Source of the DNA: Pedobacter indicus
Lineage (GTDB): Bacteria > Bacteroidota > Bacteroidia > Sphingobacteriales > Sphingobacteriaceae
Direction of reading: 5' to 3'
Assembly: GCF_003449035.1 (NCBI RefSeq)
Contig: NZ_QRGB01000001.1
Coordinates: forward strand, 496,001 to 560,000
DNA length: 64,000 nt
How positions within the stretch are numbered: the stretch's first letter is position 1; each line of letters begins with the position of its first letter. The position numbers and the translations under genes are program-made. The notes below the pieces were generated by a model. The model was given only the letters and a program-made list of their open reading frames with translations. It did not search any database and was not told where the DNA came from. Positions 51,744 to 63,318 of this stretch are shown here, piece by piece.

Positions 51744-53390
51744 ATGTTATCAAAAGTAAAATTCAACGAAACCCCTGCTTACAAGTATCTTACAAATCAT
51801 TATATTGAAATCGCCCCGAGACATTTGAAGGATCTGTTTTCAGGCGACCCCGACCGATTTCAGAACTTCTCAATCAAATTTAACGACATTCTTTTCGATT
51901 ATTCAAAAAATAGGATTGACGACGAAACCATGGCGCTACTTATTCAACTGGCTAGAGAATGTCAAGTAGAAGATGCTATAAAATCCATGTTTCAGGGGGA
52001 GTTAATCAATGAAACTGAGAATCGCGCGGTTCTCCACACCGCACTCCGCAGTCAGGACAGCAATCCTGTTTATGTCAATGATCAGGACATCAAACCAGAA
52101 ATACGTGCTGTTCTCGATCAAATGAGAAGCTTTTGCGAGCAGGTTATTTCGGGCGAGTGGAAGGGTTACCAAGGAGAAGAGATTACCGATGTCGTAAATA
52201 TCGGCATTGGAGGATCTGATTTAGGTCCGGTGATGGTGACTGAAGCATTGAAAGCATATAAAACCAGGCTTAATGTGCACTTCGTTTCAAATGTTGATGG
52301 TACGCATATCACCGAGACACTTCGGAATTTGGATCCCAAAACGACCTTATTCCTGGTTGCTTCGAAAACCTTTACTACGCAGGAAACCATGGCAAACGCG
52401 TTCTCCGCACGAAAATGGCTATTGGATGATGGAGCAAGTGAGGCGGATATCAGCAAACATTTTGTTGCATTATCAACCAATGAAAAAGCTGTGCAGTCCT
52501 TTGGAATTAACCCTGAAAACATGTTTGTTTTTTGGGACTGGGTCGGTGGTCGCTATTCTCTTTGGAGCGCTATCGGTCTGTCCATTGCACTAAGCATCGG
52601 CTTTGATAATTTCAAAGAACTACTTGAAGGTGCCTATGAGGCAGATATGCATTTCCAAAATACGGCATTAGAAGATAATATACCCGTAATTATGGCTATG
52701 CTTGGAATCTGGTACAACAATTTCTTTGATGCGGAAAGCCAGGCAATTCTGCCCTACGATCAGTATATGCACCGTTTTGCAGCCTATTTTCAGCAAGGGG
52801 ATATGGAAAGCAATGGAAAAAACGTTGATAGAAATGGGGATCCCATCGCTTACCAGACTGGTCCAATTATTTGGGGAGAACCCGGGACAAACGGACAACA
52901 TGCTTTTTATCAGTTGATTCATCAGGGAACAAAACTGATCCCTTGTGATTTTATTGCCCCCGCTCAAAGCCATAATCCATTAGGAAATCATCATACCTTA
53001 TTGCTTTCAAATTATTTTGCCCAAACCGAGGCATTAATGAATGGGAAAACTGAGGAAGAAGCGATCGCCGAACTTAAAAAAGCCGGGAAAAGTGATATCG
53101 AGATTAAGAAGCTCAGCCCATATAAAGTATTTGATGGTAATAGACCAAGCAACTCCTTCCTCATTAAAAAAATCACGCCGAGAACACTTGGAACCTTGAT
53201 CGCCTTTTACGAACATAAAATTTTCGTCCAGGGTATTGTATGGAATATCTTTAGTTTCGATCAATGGGGCGTTGAATTAGGGAAGCAGCTTGCTGGAAAA
53301 ATTCTCCCTGAGCTGGAAAATGATTTAGCCGTTGGATCCCACGACTCATCAACCAATGGTCTTATCAATCAGTTTAAAGCGTGGCGCTAA
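51744..53390 (+). CDS. pgi: glucose-6-phosphate isomerase
   Basis: A 548-residue enzyme interconverting glucose 6-phosphate and fructose 6-phosphate. The signatures are [19 protein letters not shown], the [13 protein letters not shown] phosphate-binding loop, [23 protein letters not shown], and the C-terminal [21 protein letters not shown]. Length fits the long bacterial/eukaryotic type. A one-mismatch -7 element (TAATTTCG) lies at 51710-51717. It connects glycolysis with the fructose 6-phosphate made by the NagB/PIG-L protein encoded nearby. Confidence 0.97.
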   Translation: MLSKVKFNETPAYKYLTNHYIEIAPRHLKDLFSGDPDRFQNFSIKFNDILFDYSKNRIDDETMALLIQLARECQVEDAIKSMFQGELINETENRAVLHTALRSQDSNPVYVNDQDIKPEIRAVLDQMRSFCEQVISGEWKGYQGEEITDVVNIGIGGSDLGPVMVTEALKAYKTRLNVHFVSNVDGTHITETLRNLDPKTTLFLVASKTFTTQETMANAFSARKWLLDDGASEADISKHFVALSTNEKAVQSFGINPENMFVFWDWVGGRYSLWSAIGLSIALSIGFDNFKELLEGAYEADMHFQNTALEDNIPVIMAMLGIWYNNFFDAESQAILPYDQYMHRFAAYFQQGDMESNGKNVDRNGDPIAYQTGPIIWGEPGTNGQHAFYQLIHQGTKLIPCDFIAPAQSHNPLGNHHTLLLSNYFAQTEALMNGKTEEEAIAELKKAGKSDIEIKKLSPYKVFDGNRPSNSFLIKKITPRTLGTLIAFYEHKIFVQGIVWNIFSFDQWGVELGKQLAGKILPELENDLAVGSHDSSTNGLINQFKAWR

Positions 53391-53405
53391 ATAGTCTATT
53401 ATTAT

Positions 53406-53413
53406 TAACTTTG
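53406..53413 (+). promoter_or_regulatory. -7 element of secA
   Basis: TAACTTTG fully matches TAnnTTTG and lies 83 nt before the secA ATG. Confidence 0.45.
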
Positions 53414-53496
53414 CAGAATCATCTCTGTCAATTTGGCGGAAGAAGGATTTTGGATTATTTATTGTCAAATTACAAGAAGATAAAAAAACAAGATAG

Positions 53497-56400
53497 ATGT
53501 TAGGATTTCTAAGCAAAGTTTTCGGCAGCAAATCAGCACGAGACATAAAACATGTTCAGCCTTTAGTAGATAAAATTAAAGCTGAATTCAGTAAATTGGA
53601 GTCAATTTCAAATGATGAGCTGCGTCAGAAAACATTCTCCTTTAAAGAAAGGATAGCAGAACACTTAAAAGATACAGACGCTCGTATTAATGAATTGAAG
53701 ACAGAGGCTGAGCTGCCAACCACCGATATGTCTACCAAAACCTCGCTCTATGAGGAGGTTGATAAGCTGGAAAAAAATCGTGATAAGGAACTAGAAGATG
53801 TTTTAATGCAGATTCTACCGGAGGCCTTTGCGGTTGTTAAAGAAACGGCAAGGCGCTTTACGGAAAATTCAAGTTTAGAGGTTACTGCACTAGACTATGA
53901 TAAAGATTTAGCGGCGATTCACCCCCATATTGAAATCCAGGGAGATAAAGCTGTATGGCAAAATACCTGGACCGCTGCGGGCTCTGAAGTTACCTGGAAC
54001 ATGATCCATTACGATGTTCAGCTTATTGGTGGTATCGTTTTGCATGAGGGTAAAATTGCCGAAATGGCGACAGGTGAAGGTAAAACATTGGTTGGAACGC
54101 TTCCAGCTTACCTTAACGCTCTTTCAGGACAAGGGGTGCATATTGTAACTGTTAACGACTACCTTGCTCGTCGTGATGCTGAGTGGAACGGACCTATCTT
54201 TGAGTTCCATGGGCTTAAAGTTGACTGCATCGACAAGCATCAACCCAACTCTGCGGCTCGCAAAAAAGCCTACGCAGCTGATATTATCTTTGGTACAAAC
54301 AATGAATTTGGATTCGATTATCTAAGAGATAATATGACGCAGAACCCCGATGGGATGGTTCAGCGGAAACTGCATTTTGCGATGGTCGATGAAGTAGACT
54401 CCGTGCTGATTGACGACGCCAGAACGCCGTTGATTATTTCCGGACCGGTTCCTCGCGGCGACGAACATGAGTTTTATGAACTGAAGCCGAGGATTGAACG
54501 TTTGGTGAATGCGCAAAAGTCATTTGTCAATACCGTACTAAACGAAGCTAAAAAAGCAATTAAGGCAGGTGATACGGACACGGAAGGCGGGGGCTTAGCC
54601 CTTTTACGGGCACATAGGGGTTTGCCAAAAAACAAAGCATTGATTAAGTTTCTGAGCGAAGGTAATAACAAACAGGTACTTACCAAGGCTGAAAACTTCT
54701 ATATGCAAGAGCAGAGCAAAAACATGCCGAAGGTAGATGCGGAGCTCTTCTTTGTAATCAATGAAAAGCATAATCAGGTTGAGCTTACCGAGAAAGGGAT
54801 CGAACTGATAACCGCTTCGGGAGAAGACGCAAACTTCTTTATTATGCCGGATGTAGGATCGGAAATTGCGGAGCTTGAAAAATCTGATTTAAGCGCAGAA
54901 GAAAAGGCAGCAAGAAAAGATGAAATCATGCGTGACTTTTCAGTTAAATCAGAACGCATACATTCTGTAAATCAACTCTTAAAAGCCTATACTCTTTTTG
55001 AAAATGATGTCGAATACATCATTGACGGAGGTAAAGTTAAGATTGTTGATGAGCAAACGGGTCGCGTTATGGAGGGGCGCCGGTATTCTGATGGGCTTCA
55101 CCAGGCGATCGAAGCAAAGGAAAATGTGAAGGTAGAGGACGCGACACAAACTTACGCCACCATTACCTTGCAGAACTATTTCAGAATGTACCACAAGTTG
55201 GCGGGTATGACCGGAACGGCGACAACTGAAGCGGGTGAGTTATGGCAAATCTACAAACTCGACGTAGTAGAGATACCTACCAACCTTCCAATTCAGCGTG
55301 ACGATAGGCAAGACGCTGTTTACCGGACAGCGCGTGAGAAATACAATGCTGTTGCTGAAGAGATTCAACGCTTAACTGAAGCGAAACGACCTGTTCTTGT
55401 CGGTACAACTTCGGTAGAAATTTCAGAACTATTAAGCAGGATGTTGAAGCTCCGCGGTATAAAACATAATGTTCTGAACGCAAAACTGCATCAACGGGAA
55501 GCTGATATTGTAGCGGAAGCTGGGCAGCCGGGAACTGTTACGATCGCTACGAATATGGCGGGACGGGGTACGGATATCAAACTAGGTGAAGGCGTAAAAG
55601 CTGCGGGTGGTTTAGCCATTATCGGTACTGAACGCCACGAATCCAGACGTGTTGACCGTCAGCTAAGAGGTCGGTCTGGTCGTCAAGGAGACCCCGGTTC
55701 ATCTCAGTTCTTTGTATCCTTAGAAGATAACCTGATGCGCTTATTTGGTTCTGAAAGAATCTCCAACATCATGTTGAAGATGGGAATTGAGGAAGGCGAG
55801 GTTATTCAACATTCGATGATTACGAAATCGATCGAACGGGCGCAGAAAAAAGTTGAAGAGAACAACTTTGGAATACGTAAACGCCTGTTGGAATACGATG
55901 ACGTAATGAATTCGCAGCGTACGGTAATCTATTCAAAAAGAAAAAATGCGTTGTTTGGTGAGCGTTTAGACGTTGATCTTAATAATCTTATTTTCGATAC
56001 CGTTGAAGAGATTGTAAGCGACTGCAAAGAAGGTGGGACATATGAAGATTTGCAGTTGGAATTTATCCGCATATTTTCAGTCGATCCAGAGTTAGATGAA
56101 AATACGTTTAATGGTTCAGGTATTGCATCGCTAACGGATCAACTTTTTGAAAAGGTTAACGAATATTACCACAGAAAGGCAGAAAACATCGCTAAGCAGA
56201 CCTTACCAGTTCTAAAGGATGTATTTGAAACCCGCGGAGAACAGATCGAAAATATTGTTGTTCCATTCACTGATGGTACGCGTGGAATTCAAGTTACTGC
56301 TAACTTAAAGAAGGCAGTTGAATCTGAAGGCTTAGAGGTTTTTAAGGCTTTTGAAAAGGGCATTGTTCTTGCTTTGATTGATGAGTCTTGGAAAGAACAT

Positions 56401-56805
56401 CTCAGAGAAATGGACGACTTGAAACAGTCCGTTCAAAATGCGGTATATGAACAAAAAGATCCGATTATTATTTACAAAATGGAGGCCTTTAACCTGTTTA
56501 AACAGATGTTGGTCAACATGAATAAAGAAATAGTCAGCTTCCTGTTTAAAGGAGGGATCCCTACACAAAACCCACAGGACGTTCGGGAAGCAAGACCGGC
56601 ACCCGCGCAGAATAAACAGATCAAAGTGTCAAAGCCTGAACTCGCTACAGCTAGCTCAGGGGCAGCACAAGCGATGAACGAAGATACGAGAGAGGTGCAA
56701 AAAACACAGCCGATCAGAAATGAAAATAAAGTCGGCAGAAACGAACCTTGTCCATGCGGAAGTGGTAAAAAATATAAAAACTGTCATGGGATAGGGCAGG
56801 CATAA
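53497..56805 (+). CDS. secA: preprotein translocase ATPase SecA
   Basis: A 1102-residue motor driving protein export through SecYEG. The Walker A motif is GEGKT (193-197) in [12 protein letters not shown]; the DEAD-like [18 protein letters not shown] follows. The helicase motif [15 protein letters not shown] and [23 protein letters not shown] are conserved. The C-terminus has the zinc-binding SEC-C motif [14 protein letters not shown] for SecB or ribosome contact. It is about 200 residues longer than E. coli SecA, with extra segments near residues 60-165 and 330-400, as usual in Bacteroidota. The SPOR gene starts 17 nt later. Confidence 0.98.
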   Translation: MLGFLSKVFGSKSARDIKHVQPLVDKIKAEFSKLESISNDELRQKTFSFKERIAEHLKDTDARINELKTEAELPTTDMSTKTSLYEEVDKLEKNRDKELEDVLMQILPEAFAVVKETARRFTENSSLEVTALDYDKDLAAIHPHIEIQGDKAVWQNTWTAAGSEVTWNMIHYDVQLIGGIVLHEGKIAEMATGEGKTLVGTLPAYLNALSGQGVHIVTVNDYLARRDAEWNGPIFEFHGLKVDCIDKHQPNSAARKKAYAADIIFGTNNEFGFDYLRDNMTQNPDGMVQRKLHFAMVDEVDSVLIDDARTPLIISGPVPRGDEHEFYELKPRIERLVNAQKSFVNTVLNEAKKAIKAGDTDTEGGGLALLRAHRGLPKNKALIKFLSEGNNKQVLTKAENFYMQEQSKNMPKVDAELFFVINEKHNQVELTEKGIELITASGEDANFFIMPDVGSEIAELEKSDLSAEEKAARKDEIMRDFSVKSERIHSVNQLLKAYTLFENDVEYIIDGGKVKIVDEQTGRVMEGRRYSDGLHQAIEAKENVKVEDATQTYATITLQNYFRMYHKLAGMTGTATTEAGELWQIYKLDVVEIPTNLPIQRDDRQDAVYRTAREKYNAVAEEIQRLTEAKRPVLVGTTSVEISELLSRMLKLRGIKHNVLNAKLHQREADIVAEAGQPGTVTIATNMAGRGTDIKLGEGVKAAGGLAIIGTERHESRRVDRQLRGRSGRQGDPGSSQFFVSLEDNLMRLFGSERISNIMLKMGIEEGEVIQHSMITKSIERAQKKVEENNFGIRKRLLEYDDVMNSQRTVIYSKRKNALFGERLDVDLNNLIFDTVEEIVSDCKEGGTYEDLQLEFIRIFSVDPELDENTFNGSGIASLTDQLFEKVNEYYHRKAENIAKQTLPVLKDVFETRGEQIENIVVPFTDGTRGIQVTANLKKAVESEGLEVFKAFEKGIVLALIDESWKEHLREMDDLKQSVQNAVYEQKDPIIIYKMEAFNLFKQMLVNMNKEIVSFLFKGGIPTQNPQDVREARPAPAQNKQIKVSKPELATASSGAAQAMNEDTREVQKTQPIRNENKVGRNEPCPCGSGKKYKNCHGIGQA

Positions 56806-56822
56806 CAGAAATTTATACGGCG

Positions 56823-57260
56823 ATGAACTACAAATCAATTATTCTCGGTCTAAGTGTTGTATTTTTCTCCACCTGTGCTTTAGCGCAAACAACACAAGGC
56901 AACTTAGAAATTATCAAAGATCCGAGGATTGACTTGCTTCAGAAAAGTCGTGTTTATTTCGAAAATAACCCTGTAGAGGAAACTCCAGTGACCAAGGAAA
57001 ACGGTACAAGAGGTACGGTACTTGGCTTCCGTGTTCAAATATATTCTGGGGCAAGCAGAAACGAGGCTTATGCTATTCAGGCACGGTTTCAGAAGCAATA
57101 CGAAGATATTGCTACATATATAAGCTATACGCAACCAAACTACCGTGTTAAAGTTGGAGACTTCAGAAGTCGAAGTGAGGCGCAGGCTTTTATGCGGGAA
57201 GTAAAGAAAAACTATCCAATGGTATTCTTATTCACTGAACAGGTTTACGTATATTACTAA
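56823..57260 (+). CDS. exported SPOR domain protein
   Basis: A 145-residue protein with a signal peptide (about 1-21, ending LAQ) and a C-terminal SPOR fold (about 65-145: GFRVQIYSGASRNEAYAIQARFQKQY, then YRVKVGDFRSRSEAQAFMREVKKNYP). SPOR domains bind denuded glycan strands at division sites, so a role in cell-wall or division processes is likely. No other domain is present. Short spacing to secA upstream (17 nt) and the M20 gene downstream (8 nt) suggests cotranscription. Confidence 0.88.
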   Translation: MNYKSIILGLSVVFFSTCALAQTTQGNLEIIKDPRIDLLQKSRVYFENNPVEETPVTKENGTRGTVLGFRVQIYSGASRNEAYAIQARFQKQYEDIATYISYTQPNYRVKVGDFRSRSEAQAFMREVKKNYPMVFLFTEQVYVYY

Positions 57261-57268
57261 AACAAATT

Positions 57269-58453
57269 ATGCTGCAAGAAGAGATAAAAGAACTAGCGAA
57301 ACAAATTCATTCGGAAACGGTACAAAACAGAAGACATTTGCATGCGAATCCTGAGTTGTCATTCAAAGAGTTCAATACCTCCTCTTTTATAAAAGAAAAA
57401 CTCGATGAGCTTGGTATTCCTTGGGAAAGCATGGCTAATACGGGCGTAATTGGATTGATTAAGGGCGATCTGCCTTCGGACAGAGTCGTCGCATTACGTG
57501 CGGATATGGATGCTCTACCGATACAGGAAGTCGATGGAAGAAGTTATGGCTCTACCAAGCCCGGTGTCATGCATGCCTGCGGACACGACGTTCATACCTC
57601 ATCTTTACTTGGTACTGCTAAAATCTTGACGCGTTTAAAAGATAAATTCGGCGGTACTATTAAGCTGATATTCCAGCCTGGTGAAGAAAAATTACCGGGA
57701 GGGGCTAGCCTGCTTATTAAAGAAGGCGTTCTCGAAAAACCTGTTCCTGAAGCTGTGGTCGGTCAACACGTCATGCCTCTTATCGAGAAAGGTAAGGTAG
57801 GCTTCCGGTCTGGAAAGTACATGGCATCGTCAGATGAGCTTTATGTACGCGTTATCGGAAAAGGTGGGCACGGTGCACAGCCACAGGAGAACGTCGATCC
57901 GATAGTTATCACCGCACACATTATAACCGCTCTTCAGCAAATTGTTAGTCGAATCGGTGACCCCAAAATACCTTCCGTACTATCTTTTGGAAAAATTATA
58001 GCGGAAGGTGCGACCAATGTAATCCCCAATGAAGTGTATCTGGAGGGAACTTTCAGAACGTTTGACGAAAAGTGGCGAAAAGAAGCACACCAACATATGA
58101 AGAAAATGGCAGAGGGGATGGCGGAGAGCATGGGCGCACGTTGTGAATTTGAAATCAGAAATGGCTATCCGTTTTTAGTGAACGAGCCGAAATTAACAGC
58201 TTCTGTACGTTCTTTTGCCGAAGATTTTCTCGGTAAGGAGAATGTAGTCGACCTTGATCTTTGGCTTGCTGCTGAGGATTTTGCATACTATTCACAACAG
58301 GCGGATGCTTGCTTCTATCGCTTGGGAACACGAAACGAAGAAAGAGATATAACTTCGGCTGTTCACACACCAACCTTCGATATCGACGAAGAAGCACTCC
58401 AGTTAAGTACTGGTTTAATGGCCTATATTGGCGTTAAGCAACTAGGCAATTAA
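57269..58453 (+). CDS. M20 family amidohydrolase / metallopeptidase
   Basis: A 394-residue M20D-type di-metal hydrolase, a family that includes N-acyl amino acid and hippurate hydrolases. The metal site includes HACGHDVH near residues 98-105, the catalytic Glu pair in FQPGEEKLPGG, HVMPL near 166, and the C-terminal HTPTFDIDEEAL. A dimerisation (lid) domain occupies the middle (about 180-295: VIGKGGHGAQPQENVDP). No signal peptide, so it is cytoplasmic. The substrate is not apparent from sequence or context. Confidence 0.92.
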   Translation: MLQEEIKELAKQIHSETVQNRRHLHANPELSFKEFNTSSFIKEKLDELGIPWESMANTGVIGLIKGDLPSDRVVALRADMDALPIQEVDGRSYGSTKPGVMHACGHDVHTSSLLGTAKILTRLKDKFGGTIKLIFQPGEEKLPGGASLLIKEGVLEKPVPEAVVGQHVMPLIEKGKVGFRSGKYMASSDELYVRVIGKGGHGAQPQENVDPIVITAHIITALQQIVSRIGDPKIPSVLSFGKIIAEGATNVIPNEVYLEGTFRTFDEKWRKEAHQHMKKMAEGMAESMGARCEFEIRNGYPFLVNEPKLTASVRSFAEDFLGKENVVDLDLWLAAEDFAYYSQQADACFYRLGTRNEERDITSAVHTPTFDIDEEALQLSTGLMAYIGVKQLGN

Positions 58454-58500
58454 TAGATCTTATTCTTTTTATTTTTTAATCCGCACAAACTTTTTTTAGT

Positions 58501-59883
58501 ATGGACGTATTATCCGACGATCTAGGTAATAACCTGGAAAAATCATCTAATTTTATAAGCAGATACTCCTATGACATGCTCGTCAAATGGGGCGTTTCAC
58601 AGGATTGGGCAGCTCTGGTTAACTGCCTCGTTTTGCTGACTATTTTATTAATACTTGTCTTTGTCGTACATAGTATTGTTAGAAGTATATTCCGTGTAGT
58701 TCTTGACCGAGTATCCAGTAAAAATAAAACCTCTTTCCTAAACTATTTGCGTGCGCACCGCTTCGCTCATTATTTGGCGCTTATTGCACCCGTTAGCTTA
58801 GTCCACGCCAGTTTACCCATTGTTTTTGAGAGTTACCCGGTTTGGATACGCCCGTTGTCCTTGTTAACCGACCTATATTCCGTTTTCATGACCGTATCCA
58901 TCGTGACCTCCATAGCAAGAGCTCTTATCGATGTGCTCAAAGAGAAAAATGAAGTGTTTAGATTCCGACCGATGGAGAGTTTTTTACAAATTCTAACCTT
59001 TGTATTATTTTTCTTTGGTGCAATTTTCATGTACGTACGGATCACGCAAAATTCACCGCTAGAATTCTTTGCCATCCTGGGTGCTACATCAGCCGTATTA
59101 TTATTGATTTTCCAAGATACTATTAAAGGGTTCGCTGCCAGTATACAAGTTACAACGAATGATATGGTACGCATTGGCGATTGGATTGCCATGCCGAAAT
59201 ACGGAACGGATGGCGATGTATTGGAAATCAATCTCACCACCGTAAAGATTCAGAACTGGGACAAAACGATTACGACGGTTCCAACCTATGCGCTGATATC
59301 CGATGCCTTTCATAATTATCGCGGAATGCAAATGACTGGCGGTCGGCGAATTAAAAGGTCGGTCACAGTCAAACAATCATCGATACGCTTTCTGGAAGAG
59401 GACGAGCTTGATCATTTTAAAAAAATACATGGTATCGCAGATTATATAGACGAGCGTCAGGAGGAAATCAGAAAACATAATGAAAAACTAGGTCTGGATA
59501 GAACCCTGCGTGTTAACGGAAGAAACCTGACAAACGCAGGCCTCTTTAGAAAATATATAGAATGGTATCTGCATACGCATCCGGATGTTAATAAAAGGAT
59601 GACGATTATGGTAAGACAGTTGGACCCGACCCATAAAGGCTTGCCATTTGAGGTCTATACGTTTACAGATACGGTCAAATGGGCCGAATATGAGCGCATT
59701 CTTTCAGACATATTTGACCACTTACTTGCTTCCGTCGAATATTTCGATTTAACCATATTTGAGGATGTTGCGGGTAGTGACGCGTTGGCCTTAAAGCCGA
59801 TGAATACCGAGCAGAAACCTAACGCCGAAGCTGCTTCCGAAACGTTGCCTGAGACAAAAGACACACCCAATAAAGAAAATTAA
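58501..59883 (+). CDS. MscS-family mechanosensitive channel (YbdG/MscM-like)
   Basis: A 460-residue inner-membrane channel protecting against osmotic downshock. Five or so membrane helices lie within residues 40-210. The pore helix and beta domain follow (FFAILGATSAVLLLIFQDTIKGFAASIQVTTNDMVRIGDWI). The C-terminal part, including MVRQLDPTHKGLPFEVYTFTDTVKWAEYERILSDIFDHLLA, resembles E. coli YbdG, the miniconductance channel, rather than MscS. An acidic, Pro-rich tail ends the protein. With cdaA in the same window, c-di-AMP-linked osmotic control is conceivable, but it is not shown. Confidence 0.9.
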   Translation: MDVLSDDLGNNLEKSSNFISRYSYDMLVKWGVSQDWAALVNCLVLLTILLILVFVVHSIVRSIFRVVLDRVSSKNKTSFLNYLRAHRFAHYLALIAPVSLVHASLPIVFESYPVWIRPLSLLTDLYSVFMTVSIVTSIARALIDVLKEKNEVFRFRPMESFLQILTFVLFFFGAIFMYVRITQNSPLEFFAILGATSAVLLLIFQDTIKGFAASIQVTTNDMVRIGDWIAMPKYGTDGDVLEINLTTVKIQNWDKTITTVPTYALISDAFHNYRGMQMTGGRRIKRSVTVKQSSIRFLEEDELDHFKKIHGIADYIDERQEEIRKHNEKLGLDRTLRVNGRNLTNAGLFRKYIEWYLHTHPDVNKRMTIMVRQLDPTHKGLPFEVYTFTDTVKWAEYERILSDIFDHLLASVEYFDLTIFEDVAGSDALALKPMNTEQKPNAEAASETLPETKDTPNKEN

Positions 59884-59911
59884 CTAACTTTACGTTGGAG
59901 GACTTTTTTGA

Positions 59912-61855
59912 GTGATAAAGCAACGTACCATCGATAAAGTATTTGATACCATCCGTATAGAAGAGGTAGTCGGTGACTTTGTGGACTTAAAAAAGCGAGG
60001 AACGAGCCTGATCGGTTTATGCCCTTTCCATAACGAAAAAACCCCCTCTTTCAATGTTTCCATAGGCAAGGGTATTTATAAGTGTTTCGGTTGCGGCGAA
60101 GGTGGCCACGCGGTCGACTTTGTGATGAAACATGAAAAGTATTCCTATCCGGAGGCTATCCGCTATCTGGCAAAAAAATATAATATTGAGGTAGAGGAAG
60201 AAGAGCAAAGTGAAGAACAACAGTTGGTGCATGACCGACGGGAAAGCCTTTATATTGTAACCAATTGGGCAGCAGAACTTTTTCAGAAAACATTATGGGA
60301 TACGGATGAGGGAAAAGCGATCGGGCTAAGCTATTTTCGGGAACGCGGCTACCGGGATGATATTATTAAGAAATTTGAATTAGGATATTCTCCGGAAAGT
60401 TGGGATTACCTGTACCAACATGCGAAAGCAGAGGGCTTCGATGATGAGTATCTGTCGAACACTGGACTGATTATCCAGAAAGAAGGTGGCAAAACTTACG
60501 ATCGCTTTCGTGGCAGAGTCATGTTCCCAATTCATAACATGACCGGAAGAACCTTGGGCTTTGGTGGAAGAACACTGAAAACCGACAAGAAAGTTCCGAA
60601 ATATGTCAACTCTCCCGAAAGCGACATTTACCATAAGTCAGCTGTCCTATATGGTTTATACTTTGCTAAAAAAGCGATAAGCACGGCGGACACATGCTAT
60701 TTAGTAGAAGGGTACGCGGATGTCCTATCGATGCATCAGGCGGGAATAGAGAATGTGGTTGCCTCTTCCGGAACCTCGCTTACAACGGAACAGATCAAAT
60801 TAATTGGGAGATTTACGAGCAACGTCACCATGCTCTATGATGGTGATGCAGCCGGCATAAAAGCATCGCTGCGAGGAACGGACATGTTGCTAAAGGAAGG
60901 CCTGAATGTTAAGATCCTTCTTTTTCCTGAAGGGAATGACCCTGACTCATATATACAAAAGCACGGACCTAAAAGCTTTGAAGAATATGTCAGTCAAAAT
61001 CAACACGACTTTATTTCCTTTAAGACCCAGGTTTTATTGGATGAAGCGGGAGATGACCCGATTAAGCGCGCCGGCGTTATCCGAGAGATCGTCGAGAGTA
61101 TCGCACTTATTCCAGATCCAATAAAAGCTTCTTTATTCATCCGTAATTGCAGCGTTAAACTGGATATCGAAGAGCGTATTCTCATTACGGAGTTAAACAA
61201 AATAAAACTGCAACAGTCTAGGAAGCGGCCGTCTACCAAGTCAGAAATACCCGAAGAGCCGACTGAGTCACAGTCCGCTTTAATCAATGGAGAAGCGACG
61301 CCTGATTCACCTCCCTCAATAAATGCGAACGATCTGCAAGAAAAAGAGATTATACGGCTCCTTTTGCAATATGGAGAACAGCCAGCAACCTGGTTAGAAA
61401 ATGACAATTATCCCATTGCTGTATTAATTCTTTCATCTCTGCAAGACATCGAGTTTAGCCACCCTGAATCAAAAAAAATTTTAGACATCTATATTGATTT
61501 CGTTAATAAACAAGATCTACCAGAAAATCGGTACTTTATAACCCATCCGGATAAAAAAATATCGAGCCTTGCAGTTTCTTTATTGTCGACCCCTTATACA
61601 TTAAGCCCTAATTGGAATGATGATAAACGACAGATTTATGTAAAGCAAGAAACCGATAACCTGAAAGATGCCGTGGTGAGAGCGATCTTTAGGATGAAGA
61701 GGCGAAAGATCGATGAACGGATACAGCAGGTGCGTGAGGAGATGAAACAAGAATCCGACCCAGATAACATGTCAATATTACTGCATAAGTATCAGAAACT
61801 TAAAGAGGTAGAAAAAGAAACACTTGATTTTTTAGGAACGGTTATTAGTAGGTAA
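59912..61855 (+). CDS. dnaG: DNA primase
   Basis: A 647-residue primase making RNA primers for replication. It begins at GTG 59912 with MIKQRTIDKVFDTIRIEEVVGDF. The zinc-binding domain has CPFHNEKTPSF and CFGCGEGG. The catalytic core includes RFRGRVMFPI and GFGGRTL, followed by the TOPRIM motif VEGYADVLSMHQAG and the metal-binding MLYDGDAAGIKAS. The C-terminal helicase-binding region is long and charged. It begins 28 nt after the MscS-like gene. yraN begins 2 nt after its stop. Confidence 0.97.
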   Translation: MIKQRTIDKVFDTIRIEEVVGDFVDLKKRGTSLIGLCPFHNEKTPSFNVSIGKGIYKCFGCGEGGHAVDFVMKHEKYSYPEAIRYLAKKYNIEVEEEEQSEEQQLVHDRRESLYIVTNWAAELFQKTLWDTDEGKAIGLSYFRERGYRDDIIKKFELGYSPESWDYLYQHAKAEGFDDEYLSNTGLIIQKEGGKTYDRFRGRVMFPIHNMTGRTLGFGGRTLKTDKKVPKYVNSPESDIYHKSAVLYGLYFAKKAISTADTCYLVEGYADVLSMHQAGIENVVASSGTSLTTEQIKLIGRFTSNVTMLYDGDAAGIKASLRGTDMLLKEGLNVKILLFPEGNDPDSYIQKHGPKSFEEYVSQNQHDFISFKTQVLLDEAGDDPIKRAGVIREIVESIALIPDPIKASLFIRNCSVKLDIEERILITELNKIKLQQSRKRPSTKSEIPEEPTESQSALINGEATPDSPPSINANDLQEKEIIRLLLQYGEQPATWLENDNYPIAVLILSSLQDIEFSHPESKKILDIYIDFVNKQDLPENRYFITHPDKKISSLAVSLLSTPYTLSPNWNDDKRQIYVKQETDNLKDAVVRAIFRMKRRKIDERIQQVREEMKQESDPDNMSILLHKYQKLKEVEKETLDFLGTVISR

Positions 61856-61857
61856 AC

Positions 61858-62220
61858 ATGTCGACACATTTAGAAACAGGCCGAATTGGAGAAGCCGAAG
61901 CATGCCGATTTGTAAAGGAAATTGGCTACAAAATTTTGGAGGTTAACTGGCGGTATAAGCATCTTGAAGTCGACATCATCGCCATGGACAACGACATATT
62001 GGTGTTTATGGAAGTAAAAACGAGGAAAAGTACCCGATACGGACTACCTTTCGAAGCTGTAAATTACCACAAACAACAAAAGCTTAACCGTGCAGCTAAT
62101 CTATATATTTCCTATAAAAAGCATCAGGGAGATATACGTTTTGATATTATTTCTATTATCTCAGATCAAAAAAACGGATTGACAGTAGAGCATATTCGTG
62201 ATGCTTTTTGGCCGGAGTAA
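61858..62220 (+). CDS. yraN: YraN family protein (UPF0102)
   Basis: A 120-residue protein with the Holliday-junction-resolvase-like endonuclease fold. The conserved N-terminal THLETGRIGEAEACRFV and the catalytic-type LEVDIIAMDNDILVFMEVKTRKSTRYG (Asp, then ExK) match the family. The molecular function is not established, though a nuclease role is inferred from the fold. It begins 2 nt after dnaG, so cotranscription with primase is likely. Confidence 0.92.
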   Translation: MSTHLETGRIGEAEACRFVKEIGYKILEVNWRYKHLEVDIIAMDNDILVFMEVKTRKSTRYGLPFEAVNYHKQQKLNRAANLYISYKKHQGDIRFDIISIISDQKNGLTVEHIRDAFWPE

Positions 62221-62265
62221 GTAATTTAATCATAAATCATTATTTTAGCGATATATTGAATTCTC

Positions 62266-63315
62266 ATGAGAAATCTATTCCTTTTTATATTTTTTCTATC
62301 CTTTGTGATCTCTACAGGCTGCAATAGCCAGAAGAAAACATCTGGAATCACATTTATCAGTCCTGAACCGGGTAATATCTATTTGGGTGATACGATCAAA
62401 CTCCAGCTGAATGTTCCCGAATCAGAACAAACGGATTCGATTGTCTATTATGTGAATGACAGTGTAATCGAAAAAAGTAACGGTAATGACCCAATCTATT
62501 TTGATAGTAGTAAACTACGCTACGGCTCACAACAACTGATCGCTAAACATTATCAAAATGGGGAACTTACGGAACGAAAAGTTTCGGTAACCGTACTACC
62601 ACAACAAGCTCCGGAGCAATTCAGCTTTTCAGTGGTTAATAGTTTCCCGCACGATAATGGAGCATACACACAAGGTTTAGAATATAAGGACGGTTTTCTT
62701 TATGAAAGTACCGGCGAGTATGGACATTCAAGCCTCCGTAAAGTAAATCTCAAAACAGGAGAAGTCGTTCAGAAAGTAGACCTCCCACAGTCACAATTCG
62801 GGGAAGGGTTGACCATCGTCGACAATAAAATCCTACAGCTCACTTGGCGAGAAGGCATTGGTTTGGTATATGACTTGACTTCTTTTGAAAAATTAAAAGA
62901 GTTTAACTATCAGGCGAGCCGAGAAGGCTGGGGTATATGTTATGATGGAGAGAAACTTATCAAATCTGACGGATCTAATCGACTTTACTTTTTAGATAAG
63001 GATAGCTATGCTGAAACAGGTGAATATATTGATGTGTACAACCAAAGCGGTGCGGTCGATAATCTCAATGAGCTGGAGTTCATTAACGGAAAAATTTACG
63101 CTAATATTTATCTAACTGACAAAATCGCCATTATCGACCCGGCTACCGGAGTCGTTGAAGGTGAACTCAATTTGATAGGTCTGCTACCGCAGAAAGACCA
63201 TAAGCCAGATACCGATGTTCTAAATGGCATTGCTTATGACAAAAATCAAGACCGGATATTCGTTACGGGTAAGAAATGGAATACGCTATTTGAAATCAAA
63301 TTATTGCCGCATTAG
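62266..63315 (+). CDS. glutamine cyclotransferase (glutaminyl-peptide cyclotransferase) family lipoprotein
   Basis: A 349-residue lipoprotein (lipobox STGC, Cys about residue 19). After an Ig-like N-terminal part (about 30-110) comes a five-bladed beta-propeller of the plant-type glutamine cyclotransferase family: FPHDNGAYTQGLEYKDGFLYESTGEYGHSSLRKV, then NKILQLTWREGIGLVYD and LNELEFINGKIYANIYLTDKIAIIDP, and LNGIAYDKNQDRIFVTGKKWNTLFEI. The enzyme converts N-terminal Gln to pyroglutamate, here on exported proteins. It ends 3 nt from a convergent gene. Confidence 0.92.
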   Translation: MRNLFLFIFFLSFVISTGCNSQKKTSGITFISPEPGNIYLGDTIKLQLNVPESEQTDSIVYYVNDSVIEKSNGNDPIYFDSSKLRYGSQQLIAKHYQNGELTERKVSVTVLPQQAPEQFSFSVVNSFPHDNGAYTQGLEYKDGFLYESTGEYGHSSLRKVNLKTGEVVQKVDLPQSQFGEGLTIVDNKILQLTWREGIGLVYDLTSFEKLKEFNYQASREGWGICYDGEKLIKSDGSNRLYFLDKDSYAETGEYIDVYNQSGAVDNLNELEFINGKIYANIYLTDKIAIIDPATGVVEGELNLIGLLPQKDHKPDTDVLNGIAYDKNQDRIFVTGKKWNTLFEIKLLPH

Positions 63316-63318
63316 TCA